NCBI GenBank assembly: GCA_032622095.1
Contig: CP136068.1
Location: 153,723,151-153,787,150, forward strand
Direction of reading: 5' to 3'
DNA from: Siphonodentalium dalli
Taxonomy: Eukaryota; Mollusca; Scaphopoda; Gadilida; Siphonodentaliidae
Length of the DNA: 64,000 nucleotides
The translations under genes were made by a program, and so were the position numbers. A model generated the notes under the pieces. It did no database searches. It had not been told where the DNA came from and saw only the letters and a program-made list of their open reading frames with translations. How positions within the stretch are numbered: position 1 is the first letter of the stretch; every line of letters starts with the position of its first letter. Positions 47,601-62,600 of the stretch are shown one piece after another.

Positions 47601-50600
47601 TGCCTTACACTCGTTATTCAGAACAGGCTGCCTTACACACGTTATTCAGAACAGGCTGCCTTACACTCGTTATTCAGAACAGGCTGCCTTACACTCGTTA
47701 TTCAGAACAGGCTGCCTTACACTCGTTATTCAGAACAGGCTGCCTTACACTCGTTATTCCACAGAACAGGCTGCCTTACACTCGTTATTCAGAACAGGCT
47801 GCCTTACACCCGTTATTCAGAACAGGCTGCCTTACACTCGTTATTCAGAACAGGCTGCCTTACACACGTTATTCAGAACAGGCTGCCTTACACTCGTTAT
47901 TCAGAACAGGCTGCCTTACACACGTTATTCCACTGAACAGGCTGACTTACACTCGTTATTCAGAACAGGCTGCCTTACACCCGTTATTCAGAACAGGCTG
48001 CCTTACACTCGTTATTCAGAACAGGCTGCCTTACACTCGTTATTCAGAACAGGCTGCCTTACACACGTTATTCAGAACAGGCTGCCTTACACTCGTTATT
48101 CCACAGAACAGGCTGCCTTACACTCGTTATTCAGAACAGGCTGCCTTACACCCGTTATTCAGAACAGGCTGCCTTACACTCGTTATTCAGAACAGGCTGC
48201 CTTACACTCGTTATTCAGAACAGGCTGCCTTACACACGTTATTCAGAACAGGCTGCCTTACACTCGTTATTCAGAACAGGCTGCCTTACACTCGTTATTC
48301 AGAACAGGCTGCCTTACACTCGTTATTCAGAACAGGCTGCCTTACACTCGTTATTCCACTGAACAGGCTGCCTTACACTCGTTATTCAGAACAGGCTGCC
48401 TTACACTCGTTATTCAGAACAGGCTGCCTTACACTCGTTATTCCACTGAACAGGCTGCCTTACACTCGTTATTCAGAACAGGCTGCCTTACACTCGTTAT
48501 TCCACTGAACAGGCTGCCTTACACTCGTTATTCCACAGAACAGGCTGCCTTACACCCGTTATTCCACAGAACAGGCTGCCTTACACTCGTTATTCAGAAC
48601 AGGCTGCCTTACACACGTTATTCCACAGAACAGGCTGCCTTACACTCGTTATTCAGAACAGGCTGACTTACACCCGTTATTCAGAACAGGCTGCCTTACA
48701 CACGTTATTCCACAGAACAGGCTGCCTTACACTCGTTATTCCACAGAACAGGCTGCCTTACACTCGTTATTCAGAACAGGCTGACTTACACCCGTTATTC
48801 AGAACAGGCTGCCTTACACACGTTATTCCACAGAACAGGCTGCCTTACACTCGTTATTCAGAACAGGCTGCCTTACACTCGTTATTCCACGGAACAGGCT
48901 GCCTTACACCCGTTATTCCACAGAACAGGCTGCCTTACACCCGTTATTCAGAACAGGCTGCCTTACACTCGTTATTCCACGGAACAGGCTGCCTTACACA
49001 CGTTATTCCACAGAACAGGCTGCCTTACACCCGTTATTCCACAGAACAGGCTGCCTTACACTCGTTATTCAGAACAGGCTGCCTTACACCCGTTATTCCA
49101 CTGAACAGGCTGCCTTACACCCGTTATTCCACGGAACAGGCTGCCTTACACCCGTTATTCAGAACAGGCTGCCTTACACCCGTTATTCAGAACAGGCTGC
49201 CTTACACCCGTTATTCAGAACAGGCTGCCTTACACTCGTTATTCAGAACAGGCTGCCTTACACTCGTTATTCCACAGAACAGGCTGCCTTACACTCGTTA
49301 TTCAGAACAGGCTGCCTTACACTCGTTATTCCACTGAACAGGCTGCCTTACACCCGTTATTCCACGGAACAGGCTGCCTTACACCCGTTATTCAGAACAG
49401 GCTGCCTTACACTCGTTATTCAGAACAGGCTGCCTTACACTCGTTATTCCACAGAACAGGCTGCCTTACACTCGTTATTCAGAACAGGCTGCCTTACACA
49501 CGTTATTCCACGGAACAGGCTGCCTTACACCCGTTATTCCACGGAACAGGCTGCCTTACACACGTTATTCCACAGAACAGGCTGCCTTACACCCGTTATT
49601 CCACAGAACAGGCTGCCTTACACCCGTTATTCCACGGAACAGGCTGCCTTACACCCGTTATTCCACGGAACAGGCTGCCTTACACACGTTATTCCACAGA
49701 ACAGGCTGCCTTACACCCGTTATTCCACAGAACAGGCTGCCTTACACCCGTTATTCCACAGAACAGGCTGCCTTACACTCGTTATTCAGAACAGGCTGCC
49801 TTACACTCGTTATTCCACTGAACAGGCTGCCTTACACCCGTTATTCCACGGAACAGGCTGCCTTACACACGTTATTCCACAGAACAGGCTGCCTTACACC
49901 CGTTATTCCACGGAACAGGCTGCCTTACACCCGTTATTCCACGGAACAGGCTGCCTTACACTCGTTATTCAGAACAGGCTGCCTTACACTCGTTATTCCA
50001 CTGAACAGGCTGCCTTACACCCGTTATTCCACGGAACAGGCTGCCTTACACTCGTTATTCCACTGAACAGGCTGCCTTACACCCGTTATTCCACGGAACA
50101 GGCTGCCTTACACTCGTTATTCCACGGAACAGGCTGCCTTACACCCGTTATTCCACGGAACAGGCTGCCTTACACACGTTATTCCACAGAACAGGCTGCC
50201 TTACACCCGTTATTCCACAGAACAGGCTGCCTTACACTCGTTATTCAGAACAGGCTGCCTTACACACGTTATTCCACAGAACAGGCTGCCTTACACACGT
50301 TATTCCACAGAACAGGCTGCCTTACACACGTTATTCCACAGAACAGGCTGCCTTACACCCGTTATTCCACAGAACAGGCTGCCTTACACTCGTTATTCAG
50401 AACAGGCTGCCTTACACTCGTTATTCCACTGAACAGGCTGCCTTACACCCGTTATTCCACGGAACAGGCTGCCTTACACCCGTTATTCAGAACAGGCTGC
50501 CTTACACCCGTTATTCAGAACAGGCTGCCTTACACTCGTTATTCAGAACAGGCTGCCTTACACTCGTTATTCCACAGAACAGGCTGCCTTACACTCGTTA

Positions 50601-53600
50601 TTCAGAACAGGCTGCCTTACACCCGTTATTCCACTGAACAGGCTGACTTACACTCGTTATTCAGAACAGGCTGCCTTACACTCGTTATTCCACAGAACAG
50701 GCTGCCTTACACTCGTTATTCAGAACAGGCTGCCTTACACCCGTTATTCCACGGAACAGGCTGCCTTACACCCGTTATTCCACTGAACAGGCTGCCTTAC
50801 ACTCGTTATTCCACTGAACAGGCTGCCTTACACCCGTTATTCCACGGAACAGGCTGCCTTACACCCGTTATTCAGAACAGGCTGCCTTACACTCGTTATT
50901 CAGAACAGGCTGCCTTACACTCGTTATTCCACAGAACAGGCTGCCTTACACTCGTTATTCAGAACAGGCTGCCTTACACTCGTTATTCAGAACAGGCTGA
51001 CTTACACACGTTATTCCACTGAACAGGCTGCCTTACCCCCGTTATTCCACGGAACAGGCTGCCTTACACACGTTATTCAGAACAGGCTGCCTTACACTCG
51101 TTATTCAGAACAGGCTGCCTTACACTCGTTATTCAGAACAGGCTGCCTTACACTCGTTATTCCACAGAACAGGCTGCCTTACACTCGTTATTCAGAACAG
51201 GCTGACTTACACCCGTTATTCCACTGAACAGGCTGCCTTACACTCGTTATTCAGAACAGGCTGCCTTACACTCGTTATTCCACTGAACAGGCTGCCTTAC
51301 ACTCGTTATTCCACTGAACAGGCTGCCTTACACTCGTTATTCCACTGAACAGGCTGCCTTACACCCGTTATTCAGAACAGGCTGACTTACACTCGTTATT
51401 CAGAACAGGCTGCCTTACACTCGTTATTCAGAACAGGCTGCCTTACACACGTTATTCCACTGAACAGGCTGCCTTACACCCGTTATTCAGAACAGGCTGC
51501 CTTACACTCGTTATTCAGAACAGGCTGCCTTACACTCGTTATTCAGAACAGGCTGCCTTACACACGTTATTCAGAACAGGCTGCCTTACACACGTTATTC
51601 CACAGAACAGGCTGCCTTACACACGTTATTCAGAACAGGCTGCCTTACACTCGTTATTCAGAACAGGCTGCCTTACACTCGTTATTCAGAACAGGCTGCC
51701 TTACACTCGTTATTCAGAACAGGCTGCCTTACACTCGTTATTCAGAACAGGCTGCCTTACACACGTTATTCAGAACAGGCTGACTTACACACGTTATTCC
51801 ACTGAACAGGCTGCCTTACACACGTTATTCCACTGAACAGGCTGCCTTACACTCGTTATTCAGAACAGGCTGCCTTACACTCGTTATTCCACTGAACAGG
51901 CTGCCTTACACACGTTATTCAGAACAGGCTGACTTACACCCGTTATTCAGAACAGGCTGCCTTACACTCGTTATTCAGAACAGGCTGCCTTACACTCGTT
52001 ATTCAGAACAGGCTGCCTTACATCCGTTATTCAGAACAGGCTGCCTTACACTCGTTATTCAGAACAGGCTGCCTTACACCCGTTATTCAGAACAGGCTGC
52101 CTTACACCCGTTATTCAGAACAGGCTGACTTACACTCGTTATTCAGAACAGGCTGCCTTACACCCGTTATTCAGAACAGGCTGACTTACACACGTTATTC
52201 CACTGAACAGGCTGCCTTACACACGTTATTCCACTGAACAGGCTGCCTTACACTCGTTATTCCACTGAACAGGCTGACTTACACACGTTATTCAGAACAG
52301 GCTGCCTTACACTCGTTATTCAGAACAGGCTGCCTTACATCCGTTATTCAGAACAGGCTGCCTTACACTCGTTATTCAGAACAGGCTGCCTTACACACGT
52401 TATTCAGAACAGGCTGACTTACACACGTTATTCCACTGAACAGGCTGCCTTACACACGTTATTCAGAACAGGCTGCCTTACACCCGTTATTCAGAACAGG
52501 CTGACTTACACACGTTATTCCACTGAACAGGCTGCCTTACACCCGTTATTCAGAACAGGCTGCCTTACACACGTTATTCAGAACAGGCTGCCTTACACTC
52601 GTTATTCAGAACAGGCTGCCTTACACTCGTTATTCCACAGAACAGGCTGCCTTACACACGTTATTCAGAACAGGCTGCCTTACACTCGTTATTCAGAACA
52701 GGCTGCCTTACACTCGTTATTCCACAGAACAGGCTGCCTTACACCCGTTATTCAGAACAGGCTGCCTTACACACGTTATTCAGAACAGGCTGCCTTACAC
52801 CCGTTATTCAGAACAGGCTGCCTTACACCAGTTATTCAGAACAGGCTGCCTTACACTCGTTATTCAGAACAGGCTGCCTTACACCCGTTATTCAGAACAG
52901 GCTGCCTTACACCCGTTATTCAGAACAGGCTGACTTACACACGTTATTCAGAACAGGCTGACTTACACCCGTTATTCAGAACAGGCTGACTTACACCCGT
53001 TATTCAGAACAGGCTGACTTACACACGTTATTCCACAGAACAGGCTGCCTTACACTCGTTATTCCACAGAACAGGCTGCCTTACACTCGTTATTCAGAAC
53101 AGGCTGACTTACACACGTTATTCAGAACAGGCTGACTTACACCCGTTATTCAGAACAGGCTGACTTACACCCGTTATTCAGAACAGGCTGACTTACACAC
53201 GTTATTCCACAGAACAGGCTGCCTTACACTCGTTATTCCACAGAACAGGCTGCCTTACACCCGTTATTCAGAACAGGCTGCCTTACACTCGTTATTCCAC
53301 TGAACAGGCTGCCTTACACTCGTTATTCCACTGAACAGGCTGCCTTACACACGTTATTCAGAACAGGCTGCCTTACACTCGTTATTCCACTGAACAGGCT
53401 GACTTACACCCGTTATTCCACGGAACAGGCTGCCTTACACTCGTTATTCCACAGAACAGGCTGCCTTACACACGTTATTCCACAGAACAGGCTGCCTTAC
53501 ACTCGTTATTCCACAGAACAGGCTGCCTTACACCCGTTATTCAGAACAGGCTGCCTTACACCCGTTATTCAGAACAGGCTGCCTTACACTCGTTATTCCA

Positions 53601-56600
53601 CAGAACAGGCTGCCTTACACTCGTTATTCAGAACAGGCTGCCTTACACCCGTTATTCAGAACAGGCTGCCTTACACACGTTATTCCACTGAACAGGCTGC
53701 CTTACACACGTTATTCAGAACAGGCTGCCTTACACACGTTATTCCACTGAACAGGCTGCCTTACACTCGTTATTCCACAGAACAGGCTGCCTTACACTCG
53801 TTATTCAGAACAGGCTGCCTTACACCCGTTATTCAGAACAGGCTGCCTTACACACGTTATTCAGAACAGGCTGCCTTACACTCGTTATTCAGAACAGGCT
53901 GCCTTACACTCGTTATTCAGAACAGGCTGCCTTACACACGTTATTCAGAACAGGCTGACTTACACACGTTATTCCACTGAACAGGCTGCCTTACACACGT
54001 TATTCAGAACAGGCTGCCTTACACCCGTTATTCAGAACAGGCTGACTTACACCCGTTATTCAGAACAGGCTGCCTTACACTCGTTATTCAGAACAGGCTG
54101 CCTTACACACGTTATTCAGAACAGGCTGACTTACACACGTTATTCCACTGAACAGGCTGACTTACACTCGTTATTCCACTGAACAGGCTGACTTACACTC
54201 GTTATTCAGAACAGGCTGCCTTACACCCGTTATTCAGAACAGGCTGACTTACACCCGTTATTCAGAACAGGCTGCCTTACACACGTTATTCAGAACAGGC
54301 TGCCTTACACCCGTTATTCAGAACAGGCTGACTTACACCCGTTATTCAGAACAGGCTGCCTTACACACGTTATTCAGAACAGGCTGCCTTACACACGTTA
54401 TTCAGAACAGGCTGCCTTACACCCGTTATTCAGAACAGGCTGACTTACACACGTTATTCCACTGAACAGGCTGCCTTACACCCGTTATTCAGAACAGGCT
54501 GCCTTACACACGTTATTCAGAACAGGCTGCCTTACACTCGTTATTCAGAACAGGCTGCCTTACACTCGTTATTCCACAGAACAGGCTGCCTTACACACGT
54601 TATTCAGAACAGGCTGCCTTACACTCGTTATTCAGAACAGGCTGCCTTACACCCGTTATTCCACTGAACAGGCTGCCTTACACCCGTTATTCAGAACAGG
54701 CTGCCTTACACCAGTTATTCAGAACAGGCTGCCTTACACTCGTTATTCAGAACAGGCTGCCTTACACCAGTTATTCCACAGAACAGGCTGCCTTACACAC
54801 GTTATTCCACTGAACAGGCTGCCTTACACTCGTTATTCAGAACAGGCTGCCTTACACCCGTTATTCAGAACAGGCTGCCTTACACCAGTTATTCAGAACA
54901 GGCTGCCTTACACTCGTTATTCAGAACAGGCTGCCTTACACCCGTTATTCAGAACAGGCTGCCTTACACCCGTTATTCAGAACAGGCTGACTTACACACG
55001 TTATTCAGAACAGGCTGACTTACACCCGTTATTCAGAACAGGCTGACTTACACCCGTTATTCAGAACAGGCTGACTTACACACGTTATTCCACAGAACAG
55101 GCTGCCTTACACTCGTTATTCCACAGAACAGGCTGCCTTACACTCGTTATTCAGAACAGGCTGACTTACACACGTTATTCAGAACAGGCTGACTTACACC
55201 CGTTATTCAGAACAGGCTGACTTACACACGTTATTCCACAGAACAGGCTGCCTTACACTCGTTATTCCACAGAACAGGCTGCCTTACACCCGTTATTCAG
55301 AACAGGCTGCCTTACACCAGTTATTCAGAACAGGCTGACTTACACTCGTTATTCCACTGAACAGGCTGCCTTACACCAGTTATTCCACTGAACAGGCTGC
55401 CTTACACCCGTTATTCAGAACAGGCTGCCTTACACCAGTTATTCAGAACAGGCTGCCTTACACTCGTTATTCAGAACAGGCTGCCTTACACCCGTTATTC
55501 AGAACAGGCTGCCTTACACCCGTTATTCAGAACAGGCTGACTTACACACGTTATTCAGAACAGGCTGACTTACACCCGTTATTCAGAACAGGCTGACTTA
55601 CACCCGTTATTCAGAACAGGCTGACTTACACACGTTATTCCACAGAACAGGCTGCCTTACACTCGTTATTCCACAGAACAGGCTGCCTTACACTCGTTAT
55701 TCAGAACAGGCTGACTTACACACGTTATTCAGAACAGGCTGACTTACACCCGTTATTCAGAACAGGCTGACTTACACACGTTATTCCACAGAACAGGCTG
55801 CCTTACACTCGTTATTCCACAGAACAGGCTGCCTTACACCCGTTATTCAGAACAGGCTGCCTTACACTCGTTATTCCACTGAACAGGCTGCCTTACACTC
55901 GTTATTCCACAGAACAGGCTGCCTTACACTCGTTATTCCACAGAACAGGCTGCCTTACACTCGTTATTCAGAACAGGCTGACTTACACCCGTTATTCCAC
56001 TGAACAGGCTGCCTTACACACGTTATTCCACTGAACAGGCTGCCTTACACTCGTTATTCAGAACAGGCTGCCTTACACTCGTTATTCCACTGAACAGGCT
56101 GCCTTACACACGTTATTCAGAACAGGCTGCCTTACACTCGTTATTCAGAACAGGCTGACTTACACCCGTTATTCAGAACAGGCTGACTTACACACGTTAT
56201 TCCACAGAACAGGCTGCCTTACACTCGTTATTCCACAGAACAGGCTGCCTTACACCCGTTATTCAGAACAGGCTGCCTTACACTCGTTATTCCACTGAAC
56301 AGGCTGCCTTACACTCGTTATTCCACTGAACAGGCTGCCTTACACACGTTATTCAGAACAGGCTGCCTTACACTCGTTATTCCACTGAACAGGCTGACTT
56401 ACACCCGTTATTCCACGGAACAGGCTGCCTTACACTCGTTATTCCACAGAACAGGCTGCCTTACACACGTTATTCCACAGAACAGGCTGCCTTACACTCG
56501 TTATTCCACAGAACAGGCTGCCTTACACCCGTTATTCAGAACAGGCTGCCTTACACCCGTTATTCCACGGAACAGGCTGCCTTACACACGTTATTCAGAA

Positions 56601-59600
56601 CAGGCTGCCTTACACTCGTTATTCAGAACAGGCTGACTTACACACGTTATTCCACAGAACAGGCTGCCTTACACTCGTTATTCCACAGAACAGGCTGCCT
56701 TACACCCGTTATTCAGAACAGGCTGCCTTACACTCGTTATTCCACTGAACAGGCTGCCTTACACTCGTTATTCCACTGAACAGGCTGCCTTACACACGTT
56801 ATTCAGAACAGGCTGCCTTACACTCGTTATTCCACTGAACAGGCTGACTTACACCCGTTATTCCACGGAACAGGCTGCCTTACACTCGTTATTCCACAGA
56901 ACAGGCTGCCTTACACACGTTATTCCACAGAACAGGCTGCCTTACACTCGTTATTCCACAGAACAGGCTGCCTTACACCCGTTATTCAGAACAGGCTGCC
57001 TTACACCCGTTATTCAGAACAGGCTGCCTTACACACGTTATTCCACAGAACAGGCTGCCTTACACTCGTTATTCAGAACAGGCTGCCTTACACCCGTTAT
57101 TCAGAACAGGCTGCCTTACACACGTTATTCCACTGAACAGGCTGCCTTACACACGTTATTCAGAACAGGCTGCCTTACACTCGTTATTCAGAACAGGCTG
57201 CCTTACACCCGTTATTCAGAACAGGCTGCCTTACACACGTTATTCCACTGAACAGGCTGCCTTACACCCGTTATTCCACTGAACAGGCTGCCTTACACTC
57301 GTTATTCCACTGAACAGGCTGCCTTACACTCGTTATTCAGAACAGGCTGCCTTACACCCGTTATTCAGAACAGGCTGCCTTACACACGTTATTCAGAACA
57401 GGCTGCCTTACACTCGTTATTCAGAACAGGCTGCCTTACACCCGTTATTCAGAACAGGCTGCCTTACACACGTTATTCCACTGAACAGGCTGCCTTACAC
57501 CCGTTATTCCACTGAACAGGCTGCCTTACACTCGTTATTCCACAGAACAGGCTGCCTTACACTCGTTATTCAGAACAGGCTGCCTTACACCAGTTATTCA
57601 GAACAGGCTGACTTACACTCGTTATTCCACAGAACAGGCTGCCTTACACCCGTTATTCCACAGAACAGGCTGCCTTACACCCGTTATTCAGAACAGGCTG
57701 CCTTACACACGTTATTCCACAGAACAGGCTGCCTTACACTCGTTATTCAGAACAGGCTGCCTTACACCCGTTATTCAGAACAGGCTGCCTTACACACGTT
57801 ATTCCACAGAACAGGCTGCCTTACACCCGTTATTCAGAACAGGCTGCCTTACACTCGTTATTCAGAACAGGCTGCCTTACACCCGTTATTCAGAACAGGC
57901 TGCCTTACACCCGTTATTCAGAACAGGCTGCCTTACACTCGTTATTCCACTGAACAGGCTGCCTTACACCAGTTATTCTGAACAGGCTGCCTTACACCCG
58001 TTATTCCACTGAACAGGCTGCCTTACACCCGTTATTCCACTGAACAGGCTGCCTTACACACGTTATTCCACTGAACAGGCTGCCTTACACTCGTTATTCA
58101 GAACAGGCTGCCTTACACCCGTTATTCCACTGAACAGGCTGCCTTACACCCGTTATTCCACTGAACAGGCTGCCTTACACCCGTTATTCAGAACAGGCTG
58201 ACTTACACCCGTTATTCAGAACAGGCTGCCTTACACTCGTTATTCAGAACAGGCTGCCTTACACACGTTATTCAGAACAGGCTGCCTTACACCCGTTATT
58301 CCACTGAACAGGCTGCCTTACACTCGTTATTCCACTGAACAGGCTGCCTTACACTCGTTATTCCACTGAACAGGCTGCCTTACACCCGTTATTCCACTGA
58401 ACAGGCTGCCTTACACCCGTTATTCCACTGAACAGGCTGACTTACACCCGTTATTCAGAACAGGCTGCCTTACACTCGTTATTCAGAACAGGCTGCCTTA
58501 CACCCGTTATTCCACTGAACAGGCTGCCTTACACCCGTTATTCCACAGAACAGGCTGCCTTACACCCGTTATTCAGAACAGGCTGCCTTACACACGTTAT
58601 TCCACTGAACAGGCTGCCTTACACACGTTATTCCACAGAACAGGCTGCCTTACACCCGTTATTCAGAACAGGCTGCCTTACACACGTTATTCCACTGAAC
58701 AGGCTGCCTTACACACGTTATTCAGAACAGGCTGCCTTACACTCGTTATTCAGAACAGGCTGCCTTACACTCGTTATTCCACTGAACAGGCTGCCTTACA
58801 CACGTTATTCCACTGAACAGGCTGCCTTACACACGTTATTCCACTGAACAGGCTGCCTTACACACGTTATTCAGAACAGGCTGCCTTACACTCGTTATTC
58901 AGAACAGGCTGCCTTACACTCGTTATTCCACAGAACAGGCTGCCTTACACCCGTTATTCAGAACAGGCTGCCTTACACACGTTATTCCACTGAACAGGCT
59001 GCCTTACACACGTTATTCCACTGAACAGGCTGCCTTACACCCGTTATTCAGAACAGGCTGCCTTACACACGTTATTCCACTGAACAGGCTGCCTTACACC
59101 CGTTATTCAGAACAGGCTGCCTTACACACGTTATTCCACTGAACAGGCTGCCTTACACACGTTATTCCACTGAACAGGCTGCCTTACACTCGTTATTCCA
59201 CTGAACAGGCTGCCTTACACCCGTTATTCAGAACAGGCTGCCTTACACACGTTATTCCACTGAACAGGCTGCCTTACACACGTTATTCCACTGAACAGGC
59301 TGCCTTACACTCGTTATTCCACAGAACAGGCTGCCTTACACTCGTTATTCAGAACAGGCTGCCTTACACCCGTTATTCAGAACAGGCTGCCTTACACCCG
59401 TTATTCCACAGAACAGGCTGCCTTACACCCGTTATTCAGAACAGGCTGCCTTACACTCGTTATTCAGAACAGGCTGCCTTACACACGTTATTCAGAACAG
59501 GCTGCCTTACACTCGTTATTCCACTGAACAGGCTGCCTTACACCCGTTATTCAGAACAGGCTGCCTTACACACGTTATTCCACTGAACAGGCTGCCTTAC

Positions 59601-62600
59601 ACTCGTTATTCAGAACAGGCTGCCTTACACCCGTTATTCAGAACAGGCTGCCTTACACACGTTATTCCACAGAACAGGCTGCCTTACACTCGTTATTCCA
59701 CAGAACAGGCTGCCTTACACCCGTTATTCAGAACAGGCTGCCTTACACCCGTTATTCCACAGAACAGGCTGCCTTACACCCGTTATTCAGAACAGGCTGC
59801 CTTACACCCGTTATTCAGAACAGGCTGCCTTACACCCGTTATTCCACTGAACAGGCTGCCTTACACCCGTTATTCAGAACAGGCTGCCTTACACTCGTTA
59901 TTCAGAACAGGCTGCCTTACACACGTTATTCCACTGAACAGGCTGCCTTACACTCGTTATTCAGAACAGGCTGCCTTACACACGTTATTCCACTGAACAG
60001 GCTGCCTTACACTCGTTATTCAGAACAGGCTGACTTACACACGTTATTCCACGGAACAGGCTGCCTTACACCCGTTATTCAGAACAGGCTGCCTTACACC
60101 CGTTATTCAGAACAGGCTGCCTTACACCCGTTATTCCACTGAACAGGCTGCCTTACACACGTTATTCCACGGAACAGGCTGCCTTACACCCGTTATTCAG
60201 AACAGGCTGCCTTACACCCGTTATTCAGAACAGGCTGCCTTACACCCGTTATTCCACTGAACAGGCTGCCTTACACCCGTTATTCAGAACAGGCTGCCTT
60301 ACACACGTTATTCCACTGAACAGGCTGCCTTACACCCGTTATTCAGAACAGGCTGCCTTACACCCGTTATTCAGAACAGGCTGCCTTACACTCGTTATTC
60401 CACTGAACAGGCTGACTTACACACGTTATTCAGAACAGGCTGCCTTACACACGTTATTCCACTGAACAGGCTGCCTTACACCCGTTATTCCACGGAACAG
60501 GCTGCCTTACACCCGTTATTCAGAACAGGCTGCCTTACACCCGTTATTCAGAACAGGCTGCCTTACACCCGTTATTCAGAACAGGCTGCCTTACACACGT
60601 TATTCCACTGAACAGGCTGCCTTACACCCGTTATTCAGAACAGGCTGCCTTACACCCGTTATTCCACTGAACAGGCTGCCTTACACCCGTTATTCAGAAC
60701 AGGCTGCCTTACACTCGTTATTCAGAACAGGCTGCCTTACACCCGTTATTCAGAACAGGCTGCCTTACACTCGTTATTCCACTGAACAGGCTGCCTTACA
60801 CCCGTTATTCAGAACAGGCTGCCTTACACCCGTTATTCAGAACAGGCTGACTTACACACGTTATTCAGAACAGGCTGCCTTACACACGTTATTCAGAACA
60901 GGCTGCCTTACACACGTTATTCAGAACAGGCTGCCTTACACACGTTATTCAGAACAGGCTGCCTTACACTCGTTATTCCACTGAACAGGCTGCCTTACAC
61001 CCGTTATTCCACTGAACAGGCTGCCTTACACACGTTATTCCACTGAACAGGCTGCCTTACACACGTTATTCCACGGAACAGGCTGCCTTACACCCGTTAT
61101 TCAGAACAGGCTGCCTTACACACGTTATTCCACGGAACAGGCTGCCTTACACACGTTATTCCACGGAACAGGCTGCCTTACACCCGTTATTCAGAACAGG
61201 CTGCCTTACACCCGTTATTCCACTGAACAGGCTGCCTTACACCCGTTATTCAGAACAGGCTGCCTTACACACGTTATTCCACTGAACAGGCTGCCTTACA
61301 CCCGTTATTCAGAACAGGCTGACTTACACTCGTTATTCAGAACAGGCTGCCTTACACACGTTATTCCACTGAACAGGCTGCCTTACACCCGTTATTCAGA
61401 ACAGGCTGCCTTACACTCGTTATTCAGAACAGGCTGCCTTACACTCGTTATTCAGAACAGGCTGCCTTACACACGTTATTCCACGGAACAGGCTGCCTTA
61501 CACACGTTATTCCACTGAACAGGCTGCCTTACACCCGTTATTCAGAACAGGCTGACTTACACTCGTTATTCAGAACAGGCTGCCTTACACACGTTATTCC
61601 ACTGAACAGGCTGCCTTACACCCGTTATTCAGAACAGGCTGCCTTACACTCGTTATTCAGAACAGGCTGCCTTACACTCGTTATTCAGAACAGGCTGCCT
61701 TACACACGTTATTCCACTGAACAGGCTGCCTTACACCCGTTATTCAGAACAGGCTGCCTTACACCCGTTATTCAGAACAGGCTGCCTTACACACGTTATT
61801 CTGAACAGGCTGACTTACACACGTTATTCAGAACAGGCTGCCTTACACTCGTTATTCAGAACAGGCTGCCTTACACTCGTTATTCCACAGAACAGGCTGC
61901 CTTACACTCGTTATTCAGAACAGGCTGCCTTACACTCGTTATTCAGAACAGGCTGCCTTACACACGTTATTCTGAACAGGCTGCCTTACACCCGTTATTC
62001 AGAACAGGCTGCCTTACACTCGTTATTCAGAACAGGCTGCCTTACACTCGTTATTCAGAACAGGCTGCCTTACACACGTTATTCCACTGAACAGGCTGCC
62101 TTACACCCGTTATTCAGAACAGGCTGCCTTACACACGTTATTCTGAACAGGCTGACTTACACACGTTATTCTGAACAGGCTGACTTACACTCGTTATTCC
62201 ACGGAACAGGCTGCCTTACACTCGTTATTCAGAACAGGCTGCCTTACACACGTTATTCAGAACAGGCTGCCTTACACTCGTTATTCAGAACAGGCTGCCT
62301 TACACTCGTTATTCAGAACAGGCTGCCTTACACACGTTATTCAGAACAGGCTGCCTTACACTCGTTATTCCACGGAACAGGCTGCCTTACACTCGTTATT
62401 CCACGGAACAGGCTGCCTTACACTCGTTATTCAGAACAGGCTGCCTTACACACGTTATTCAGAACAGGCTGCCTTACACCCGTTATTCCACTGAACAGGC
62501 TGCCTTACACTCGTTATTCAGAACAGGCTGCCTTACACTCGTTATTCAGAACAGGCTGCCTTACACACGTTATTCCACTGAACAGGCTGACTTACACCCG

